NCBI GenBank assembly: GCA_035570275.1
Contig: DATMNI010000471.1
Location: 1-20,240, forward strand
Origin: DATMNI01 sp035570275
Lineage (GTDB): Bacteria > Acidobacteriota > Terriglobia > Bryobacterales > Bryobacteraceae
Reading direction: 5' to 3'
DNA: 20,240 nucleotides
Each line of letters opens with the position of its first letter. The first letter of the stretch is position 1. Below, piece by piece: positions 14,058 through 20,240 of this stretch. The notes under the pieces are model-generated. The model saw only the letters and a program-made list of their open reading frames with translations. It did not search any database and was not told where the DNA came from. A program made the position numbers and the translations under genes.

Positions 14058-15038
14058 ATGACGTTCTCAAAGATCATGATTTTGCCGGGCTCGATGGCCG
14101 CGGCTGTATTGTTCGCGGTTTGTACCGCTACCCCGGCGCGCGCTCAGGCGGCACCGACGGTTCTCCAGACGTCGACTTCACCCGACGGGCTGCTCACGCT
14201 GGTACTATCGTCCACCAACCCTTCCGACGCCGTCGGCGTGAACAACACCTACACCTGGACCGCGATCAACAATTCCGCGACCGTCACCCTCACAGGGGTC
14301 ATTCTCGGGAGCCACTGGGGCGACTACTGCCCGGCCTGCGTTTCGCCTGTGGGCCCGACCCTCATCTCCATGGCTCCGGGGTGCAGCGGCCAGGGCGCGG
14401 ACGAGATCCCACCCGATGCCCATTTTGGCGTGTGGTGCACGCCGCTCACAGGCGCGACGCTCCCGCCCGGCCAAAGCGTCAGTGGATCGGTCACCCTTCG
14501 TCCCGGCAGTGGCGGTCCCCCGGACTACGGGGTGTACTCAGCCTACAACGACCCCAAAACAGGGGCGCAGCATCTTGCCATCCCTCGTATCACGCAAGCC
14601 AGCGTGGTGGCCCCGGCGGCAACCGACATTCAGATCACGGGCGCGGCGAGCAATGGTGCTCCGCCGGCAGGTTCCACCTTCACTTACACCTATCAAGTCA
14701 AGAACGCGGGGCCCTGGGGCACGTACGGCGGCATCATCTTCGTGGATACGCTCCCGGCGTCGCTCACGTATGTCGACTCTTTCGTGACGGTCTTCTCACC
14801 GTTCACGTTGCAGCCAGTGGAAGTGCAATGGTGCAACGCAGTGGGTCAGACCGTGGCGTGCCCGCTCGTCGACTTGCAGAACGGTGGTGCGACCGGTCAG
14901 GTAACCGTTACCCTCACCGTCACGGCGTCCAGCGTGGCTCAGCAAATCGTGAACACGGCCTCCGTCCACACCGTGCTCCCGCAGACCGACTCGAACCCGG
15001 CGAACAACAGTGTGACCGTAAGCGTCACCACGAAATGA
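14058..15038 (+). CDS. Secreted DUF11-type beta-sandwich protein
   Basis: A 326-residue exported protein with a signal peptide (ILPGSMAAAVLFAVCTATPA, then RAQA). Two beta-sandwich regions follow. Residues about 30-185 contain an unusual Cys-rich loop (SHWGDYCPACVSPVGP, later APGCSGQGAD and GVWCTPL). Residues about 190-325 match the DUF11/conserved-repeat type seen in bacterial surface proteins (STFTYTYQVKNAGPW, IIFVDTLPASLTYVDS, NTASVHTVLPQTDSNPANNS). The ribosome binding site AAAGGAG at 14043-14049 supports ATG 14058. Four cysteines in the first half suggest disulfides and an extracytoplasmic location. It heads a same-strand row of secreted proteins. Function unknown; surface adhesion or matrix roles would be typical. 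Confidence 0.8.
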   Translation: MTFSKIMILPGSMAAAVLFAVCTATPARAQAAPTVLQTSTSPDGLLTLVLSSTNPSDAVGVNNTYTWTAINNSATVTLTGVILGSHWGDYCPACVSPVGPTLISMAPGCSGQGADEIPPDAHFGVWCTPLTGATLPPGQSVSGSVTLRPGSGGPPDYGVYSAYNDPKTGAQHLAIPRITQASVVAPAATDIQITGAASNGAPPAGSTFTYTYQVKNAGPWGTYGGIIFVDTLPASLTYVDSFVTVFSPFTLQPVEVQWCNAVGQTVACPLVDLQNGGATGQVTVTLTVTASSVAQQIVNTASVHTVLPQTDSNPANNSVTVSVTTK

Positions 15039-15250
15039 AGCTGCGATGTGACTGGCGGCAGTGGTGGGAAGGCCGTCGGCGTTCTGGTAAGCCCAGGCGC
15101 CGAGGACTCCTCCCGCGAGACGGCCGCGCCTCGCGTTCGCGGATACCGTCTCAAAAGCATGTCCCGGAGGCTCAGGAACTTCTGACCGTCAACGTCTGCG
15201 AAGGAATTAACGAAGTTAAAACAATTATGAGAAAGGGGTATTAAACAATC

Positions 15251-16741
15251 ATGAAAAAAGTGCTTACTCGCAACGCTGCGATTCTCGCGGCCACAGTAAT
15301 CCTCACCGGCGTCACCGTAACACCCTCGCACGCCGCGGGGCTTCAGGCGGAATTGCGCAGCTCCGCCGCACTCGTTCCAGCCGGGACGCCGGGTGCTGTC
15401 GCGCCAACGGCTCCGGCCGGGGGTGTTGTGACCGGCACACAGGCCTGGGCTTGTGACGCAAGGCAAGGCTTCGCGCCGGTCATCGCCATCGAGACTGGCG
15501 TTGTCGATCCCCTGCTGGCCATCGGCACCGCAGGCGCCTTGAAATTGCCGGTCTCGCCGACCACGGTGCCGGCAACTTGCGGACAGACTGCCCTGGGAAC
15601 CAACGGAGCGGTTTATATCACGCAGGCCGTCGTCGATACCAGTGTCACTCCCTCCACCAATCGCGGAGTCCTGCGCACGGCGCTCGACCCGGCGACAGGT
15701 GCGCTGATCGGGCCTTCCACCTACATCGCGACGACCGCGGGCCTGGACGGCAACCAGCCTACTGCTGCTGCTATTGGGCCTGACGGCAACCTGTACGTGG
15801 GATTCCTCAAAAACGGCAACGTCAAGCGGATCTTGAGTCCGGGAGTGGGCTCCACTCAAGTCATGCAGAGCGTCGGCAACACGCCGCAAGGCCATCCCGC
15901 CCGGGCTTTCGCCTTCGTCGGGAATGATCTCTTTATCGCGTCGGTCGATTCGTTGTCAGTCATCCTTAATGCGACCAGCGCCGCTTGCACCGGCGGCTGC
16001 AATGCGACTGCGCTTTCGGACGGATTCTCCGGCGTCGCGCATACCGGCCTGGCCTTTGACGGCAACCGCGGACTCTATTTCACGGTGGCCGGCAATCCGC
16101 TGATCCCAGGCAGCAGCCAGGTGTGGCGCTTATCGCTGTCGACATCGCAAGCGCTGTACACGTTCGTCGCCCAGGGAGGCGCCGACAGGAATGGCGCCAA
16201 TGCGTCGAACTTCTCGTTTAACGCCGGCAAAACCAACCTGCTGATGCTCGATGCAGGCGGCAACCTCTGGATCGGCGATGACGCGAGCGATGCAGCCGCA
16301 GCCGGGGCCGGTCGGCTGTGGACCGTGCCCGCGGGTTCTCTGGCGGCCCTCACGGGTGGGAACACCACCGCTGGAACCAATGTCCAGGCGATCTTCAATC
16401 TTCTCCGCGGTCCATGGTTCGTGTCGCTCTCGACGCCGCAAGTCACGACGCAATTCGTGCCGACGTTCAATGCCGACGGCAGCTTCACGGCCACGCTCAC
16501 ACCCACCTCTCCCGCTGGTCCCGTCACTACTGACGCCGGCACCTGGCTACTGACACCGCCGAACGTGGTGCAGCCGTTTGGGAATGCGCAGGCTCACCTA
16601 ATGTTTACGGACACGCAAGGCGTGGTGTTGTTTTCGAACGATATCCTGCTGTTGAACGTGGACACGTTCACCTCGGAGACTACCGGGACAGGGACACTGG
16701 GGGCGCCTTTCGAAGGCACTTGGATCAAGTTCACGCCGTAA
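15251..16741 (+). CDS. Secreted NHL/SMP-30-like beta-propeller protein
   Basis: A 496-residue exported protein with signal peptide (KKVLTRNAAILAATVILTGV, then TVTPSHAAG). The body has propeller-like repeats such as QPTAAAIGPDGNLYVGFLKN, GVAHTGLAFDGNRGLYFTVA and NLLMLDAGGNLWIGDDASD, the pattern of NHL/SMP-30/Vgb-type six-bladed propellers. The last ~110 residues (VTTQFVPTFNADGSFTATLT onward, ending GTLGAPFEGTWIKFTP) look like a separate beta domain. AGAAAGGGG at 15231-15239 is a usable ribosome binding site. The preceding gap of 212 bp holds an inverted pair GGCCGTC (15071-15077) and GACGGCC (15119-15125) but no clear terminator. A fragment of this gene, or of a paralogue, lies upstream at 13884-14018. 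No catalytic residues can be assigned. Confidence 0.8.
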   Translation: MKKVLTRNAAILAATVILTGVTVTPSHAAGLQAELRSSAALVPAGTPGAVAPTAPAGGVVTGTQAWACDARQGFAPVIAIETGVVDPLLAIGTAGALKLPVSPTTVPATCGQTALGTNGAVYITQAVVDTSVTPSTNRGVLRTALDPATGALIGPSTYIATTAGLDGNQPTAAAIGPDGNLYVGFLKNGNVKRILSPGVGSTQVMQSVGNTPQGHPARAFAFVGNDLFIASVDSLSVILNATSAACTGGCNATALSDGFSGVAHTGLAFDGNRGLYFTVAGNPLIPGSSQVWRLSLSTSQALYTFVAQGGADRNGANASNFSFNAGKTNLLMLDAGGNLWIGDDASDAAAAGAGRLWTVPAGSLAALTGGNTTAGTNVQAIFNLLRGPWFVSLSTPQVTTQFVPTFNADGSFTATLTPTSPAGPVTTDAGTWLLTPPNVVQPFGNAQAHLMFTDTQGVVLFSNDILLLNVDTFTSETTGTGTLGAPFEGTWIKFTP

Positions 16742-16959
16742 GAACCGTTGGTGCGGCCGCCGTCCCATCGATGAGCGGGCGGCGTTCGCATGGAGTCAAT
16801 GGCCACGCCGGAGTGAGCCGATTGGACTCACACGGCGCCTTGTGGGTTGGCAGCCGCCCGGTGCGACTGAGCATCACCGGAACTCGGACGCAGTTTCCCG
16901 GAACCGGCGTCACTGCCGCTTATGTTTCAGTTCAGCAGACTGTAAGAAAGGAAATAAGC

Positions 16960-18248
16960 ATGAAACGCTCGATAGAAAATGATACCCGTGTGCGCTTCGT
17001 TGTGTTCACGACAGCGCTTGCCGTTACGGCTACGCTCGCCCCGGCGTTCGCTCAAAGCTCGAAAATCGCCCAGACGGAGGTACGGCTGGAACCGGCCGCC
17101 CCCAGCCCCACGGCGCACGATCAATTCGGCTTCGTCACCGCCCTGAGCGCCAATGGGCAGACATTGGCGATTGGAGCCACTACCACCGATCAGGGCGCGA
17201 TCTCGGAAGACGGAGCCGTGCTGATCTTCGACCGCGTTCAGGATCAGTGGGTCCAAACCGCCCGGCTCTTCCCGAGCGACGGCACCGACGACGAGCAGTC
17301 GGCGTTTAACGTTGCCATCAGCGAGGATGGCAATACGGTGCTTTCCGCCCCTCTTCTGCACGACGGAGCTTTTCGCAACCAAGGCGCGATTTACGTTTTC
17401 CATCGCGTGAACGGAACGTGGACTCAGCAAGCGGAGCTGGTCTCCCCGACTCCCAGCAGCAACGCATCCTTTGGAACCTTGGGCGTGGGCATCAGCGGCG
17501 ACACCATCGCCGCGGGTGATTTCACATTTTCCGACATCGGCTCCGTGCAGGGGGTTGTCGATGTGTTCACGCGAGTGAACGGCGTGTGGCAGTTCTCCAC
17601 CACCATCCAGTTGCCTGACGACCCGGACTTCTCCCCAGCCAGTATTGCCCTTAGCGGGACAACTCTGGTGGCCGGATCGACCCCCGGCTCTGTAACGCCC
17701 GGCGGCACAGCCCACGTGTTCAGCCTGATGAACGGAAAATGGGTGCTTCAAAGCAAGCTTGTGCCATCGACCCAACCTTTGGTTCAAATTTCGGTTCGAT
17801 CGTGGCGGTCGACGGAAACCTGGTGGTTGTGGGAGCGCCCTTTGGACCCGGCGCGAGCGCGTTTTCCGGAGCCGCTTACGTATTCGCCAGGCAAGGCAAC
17901 GGAGCGTGGAGCCAGCAAGCGAAGCTGACCGCCGCCGATGGCGTTTCTGCCGACAACTTCGGTCTCGGCTTGGACCTGAACGGAGGAACGATCGCCATCG
18001 GCGCGGAGAACCACGCCACCAGTGCCGGCCTCAACGCGGGGACCGTCTATCTGTACCGGCTCAATGGCGGCACATGGACGCAATTCGCCGAGCTGACGGG
18101 GTCCGACGTCGCCGCAGGGGGAGGTTTCGGGCTCTCCGTCGAGCTCAAGAACGGTACGCTCGCGGTGGGCGCTCCCGGCCAGCATCCGCAGCCGGATCAC
18201 AACCCCCTCTACCCAGAGGGCGAGGCGTACGTTTACCGCGTGAACTAA
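16960..18248 (+). CDS. Secreted seven-bladed FG-GAP propeller protein, frameshifted
   Basis: The signal peptide region (VVFTTALAVTATLAPAFAQS) is followed by FG-GAP repeats of the integrin alpha-like propeller. Blades 1-4 lie in frame 1 (for example ALSANGQTLAIGA, AISEDGNTVLSAP, GISGDTIAAGD, ALSGTTLVAGS). Blades 5-7 lie in frame 3 (FGSIVAVDGNLVVVGAP, FGLGLDLNGGTIAIGAE, FGLSVELKNGTLAVGAP). The change occurs at about 17768-17769: adding one base restores KLVPSDPTFGSNFGS, parallel to LFPSDGTDDEQSAFN in the first half. The corrected product would be 429 residues with seven complete blades. As sequenced, translation from ATG 16960 ends at 17928, after blade 4 and an unrelated tail. AGAAAGGA at 16945-16952 supports the start. 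It may be a sequencing indel or a recent mutation. Role: probably extracellular binding. Confidence 0.85.
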
Positions 18249-18345
18249 TCGAGACAATCAGAACCTGGGGATTCTGCCCGCTGCAAGAATTCGTCTCAAC
18301 GTCTGAGCGTTTGCAGGCTGAAGGCTGAATCGCTTACAGAGGCAT

Positions 18346-19452
18346 ATGAAAAAGGAACTCCACACTCTACTCCCCGCCGGTTTCGCGACGTTGGCGCTAC
18401 TGGCCGTACAAGCTCCAGCCCAAACCCAATACGCAGTGTCGATACTCCCAGTGCCCGCTCCCTATCTGGGCGGTAATGTGAGCTCGATTAACAACGGTGT
18501 GGCCGCCGGGTCGGCTTATACAAACTGCCAGGGGAAACTGGGCTGCGTGTCGTTGTTGGTACCCATGGCATGGCCCACTTTGGGGGCCGCCCTTGACTTG
18601 ACCAGGAACACCAACGTTCAGTTGTCGTCAGCGATTCAAGCTGTGCAGCCGAACATGTTCGGCGGCTACGATACGGAAGGCGGTACTACTCATGCGATCC
18701 TGATCAATCCGCTGCTGGCCGGCCACATCGATCTCAACAGCATCTTCTTCGCGTCGAAAGTACTCGCGATGTGCCCGGGATACCAGGCGGGATACGCGCA
18801 GACCACGCCGGTCACCAGCTCTGGCGGCGGCTCAAGCGGCGTCACCTGGCACGCCATGCTGTGGTTTGGAGATCCAAATTCGTGGGTGGATCTGCACAAC
18901 CAGATGGACGTTTCGCAGGTGACCGCCTGCGATGGGAACGTTCAGGTTGGATGGGCGGGCAGCCGGAGCTTCACGCAGCATGCCGTGATGTGGACCGGCT
19001 CCCGCACCTCCGAAATCGATCTTCACAGCGGCGCGTCGCAGAGCGATCAGGCCCTCGGCGTCAGCGGGAACACGCAGGTCGGCTGGGGCGCCTTTCTCGA
19101 TCACGATACCAGACAGGAGTTCGCGCACGCACTGCTGTGGCACGGCGCGCCGAACACACTCACCGATATTCATCCGGCCGCGTATCAGAACTCGCAGGCG
19201 TTCGCCGCCGCGGGCAACAAGCAGGTCGGCTTTGCAGTCAACGGAAACGATCCCGTCGCACCAGGAACCTATCACGGCCTATTATGGTTCGGTACCGCGG
19301 CGAGCGTGATCGATCTAAACCAATTCCTGCCCGCGGGGTACACCGATGCCCAAGTGGACGCGATCGATTCCGTCACCGGCATCATCGCCGGTGCGGCGAA
19401 GGGACCCAAAGGTGTATTCGAGCCCGCCGTGTGGATACCGGTAGCGCAATAG
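18346..19452 (+). CDS. Secreted HAF-type repeat protein
   Basis: A 368-residue exported protein with signal peptide (LLPAGFATLALLAVQAPAQT). Most of the body is five repeats of 43-53 residues beginning at His116, His169, His212, His261 and His310. Each has the form HAxLWxG, then DLH or similar, then a short Gly-x-x-QVGxA strand (for example HAVMWTG...EIDLH...GNTQVGW). This matches the general look of the HAF family of extracellular repeats, likely a beta-propeller. AGAGG about six bases before ATG 18346 is the ribosome binding site. It is the last of four consecutive same-strand secreted proteins. No enzyme motif is visible. Two cysteine-containing loops in the first half could form disulfides. 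Confidence 0.75.
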   Translation: MKKELHTLLPAGFATLALLAVQAPAQTQYAVSILPVPAPYLGGNVSSINNGVAAGSAYTNCQGKLGCVSLLVPMAWPTLGAALDLTRNTNVQLSSAIQAVQPNMFGGYDTEGGTTHAILINPLLAGHIDLNSIFFASKVLAMCPGYQAGYAQTTPVTSSGGGSSGVTWHAMLWFGDPNSWVDLHNQMDVSQVTACDGNVQVGWAGSRSFTQHAVMWTGSRTSEIDLHSGASQSDQALGVSGNTQVGWGAFLDHDTRQEFAHALLWHGAPNTLTDIHPAAYQNSQAFAAAGNKQVGFAVNGNDPVAPGTYHGLLWFGTAASVIDLNQFLPAGYTDAQVDAIDSVTGIIAGAAKGPKGVFEPAVWIPVAQ

Positions 19453-19533
19453 CAAAGAAGTGCAGCGCCATCCTAAGTACACTGTTTCTCAAATACGGTC
19501 TCGTATCTCGGGAAGAACTTCTGAAACGGCGTC

Positions 19534-20240
19534 CTAAGCGCCCCGGGGCGCCGAGGTTGCAGTCTTCCCGGCGCCCTCGCCAAGGAAGTTCACCAGTTCA
19601 CGGTTCACTTCCTCAGCGTGGGTCCAGGTGATGCAGTGCGGCCCATCCTTCACTACCGACAGGCGCGCGCCCTTGATCAGTTTGGCGGTCCGATTTCCCG
19701 AGGCGCCGATAGGGACAATCCGGTCCGCATCGCCGTGAATGACCAGCGTGGGCGCGTTGACTTGGGCCAGGTCGTTGCGGAAGTCCTCGTGCCATGTCGC
19801 CACGCAAGCCAGACTGGCCGTAGGCGACGCGCCGGCGGCGACGTTCCAGCTAGCCTGGACAGCCTGTTGGCTGACACGCTTGCCCAGGAGCACATCCGTG
19901 TTGTAGAAATTCTCAAAGAACCCGGTAAAGAATGCGTACCGGTCGGCGGCGACGGCTTTCTTGATCCCCTCGAAGACACTCCCGTCCACGCCCTCCGGGT
20001 TGTCCGGCGTCTTCAGCAGGAAAGGCGGGACCGACGCGATAAATACCGCCTTGCTGACGCCGTTCGATCCATATTTCCCGCAGTAGCGCGCCACTTCGCC
20101 GCCACCCATCGAGAAACCGACCAGCGCGAAATCATGCAGTCCGAGGTGTGTCACTACTTTGTGGAGGTCTTCGGCGAAAGTGTCGTAGTTGTAAACCCGT
20201 AGTGGGCTGGCTGGATTTTCCGAATCCCCTGCGGTCATAG
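19534..20240 (-). CDS. Alpha/beta hydrolase (chloroperoxidase-like), 5' partial and frameshifted
   Basis: An alpha/beta hydrolase of the non-heme chloroperoxidase/esterase-like group. The nucleophile elbow is GFSMGGGE (Ser codon 20110-20112), the acid lies in VIHGDADRIVP, and the histidine in KDGPHCITWTH. The lid-region sequence NPEGVDGSVFEGIKKAV and QASWNVAAGASPT are typical of this group. The frame used downstream opens at 20238 with residues that do not fit the family (TAGDSENPASPLRV). In the adjacent frame the same DNA reads YDRRGFGKSSQPTTG, exactly what should precede YNYDTF. Deleting one of the three A at 20193-20195 (T on the coding strand) joins them. The 5' end lies beyond the window. 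No signal peptide is visible in this part; substrate unknown. Confidence 0.87.
   Translation of the reverse strand, partial: MTAGDSENPASPLRVYNYDTFAEDLHKVVTHLGLHDFALVGFSMGGGEVARYCGKYGSNGVSKAVFIASVPPFLLKTPDNPEGVDGSVFEGIKKAVAADRYAFFTGFFENFYNTDVLLGKRVSQQAVQASWNVAAGASPTASLACVATWHEDFRNDLAQVNAPTLVIHGDADRIVPIGASGNRTAKLIKGARLSVVKDGPHCITWTHAEEVNRELVNFLGEGAGKTATSAPRGA

Noticed and set aside
14120..15244. 374-codon frame overlapping the DUF11 gene
   Set aside because: Shadow frame with His/Arg-rich composition; the DUF11 frame has signal peptide and domain match.
19538..19551. 14-bp perfect palindrome GCGCCCCGGGGCGC as terminator
   Set aside because: It lies inside the last codons of the hydrolase, has no loop and no T tract on either side.
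18771..19631. 286-codon plus-strand frame
   Set aside because: Arg-rich shadow of the HAF repeat gene, running into antisense of the hydrolase.

Overview
The window (20,240 bp, GC-rich, no rRNA or tRNA seen) most resembles a chromosomal segment of a soil Acidobacteriota of the Solibacter/Bryobacter type. The evidence is indirect. It holds a DUF1549/DUF1553 plus DUF1501 gene pair, a TPR-CHAT protease, an ECF sigma/anti-sigma operon, many secreted beta-propeller-like proteins, and GC-rich palindromic intergenic repeats of the kind I associate with Solibacter-type genomes. No taxonomic marker gene is present, so this assignment is an inference.

Layout. 1-874: 3' part of a type B carboxylesterase with a frameshift in an A8 run. 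1529-3258: a UbiD-family decarboxylase followed closely by a small zinc-ribbon membrane protein. 3411-6843 (minus): a DUF1549/DUF1553 protein followed by a Tat-exported DUF1501 protein, probably one transcription unit. 6844-8603: a repeat-rich island with a frameshifted DUF1016/YhcG-type PDDEXK nuclease gene between two ~110-bp direct repeats (6915-7019 and 8404-8517). It also carries a nested palindromic element (7116-7192) with a second copy at 3307-3361. 8604-11238: ECF sigma factor, membrane anti-sigma factor with a zinc-binding motif and an Fn3-like extracytoplasmic domain, and a secreted protein with a (GP)3(GS)16 linker and an IPT/TIG-like domain. 11177-13687 (minus): a TPR-CHAT protease with signal peptide and C-terminal membrane anchor, overlapping the preceding gene tail-to-tail by 62 bp. 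13688-19452: a relic fragment of a propeller gene, then four secreted proteins in a row (DUF11-type, NHL/SMP-30-like propeller, seven-bladed FG-GAP propeller, HAF-type repeat protein). 19534-20240 (minus): an alpha/beta hydrolase running off the window.

How the genes may work together. The sigma/anti-sigma pair and the secreted GS-linker protein look like one operon. The convergent membrane-anchored CHAT protease and the neighbouring secreted repeat proteins suggest an envelope-focused locus: a surface sensor/sigma switch, a caspase-like protease placed outside the cytoplasmic membrane, and surface or secreted binding proteins. Their functional linkage is inferred from position only.

A cross-cutting observation is that four genes are broken by small indels: an extra A in an A run, a GGCAT duplication, one missing base, and an extra T. 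Three are single-base changes whose correction restores full family-like sequence, so assembly or sequencing indels must be weighed against real gene decay.
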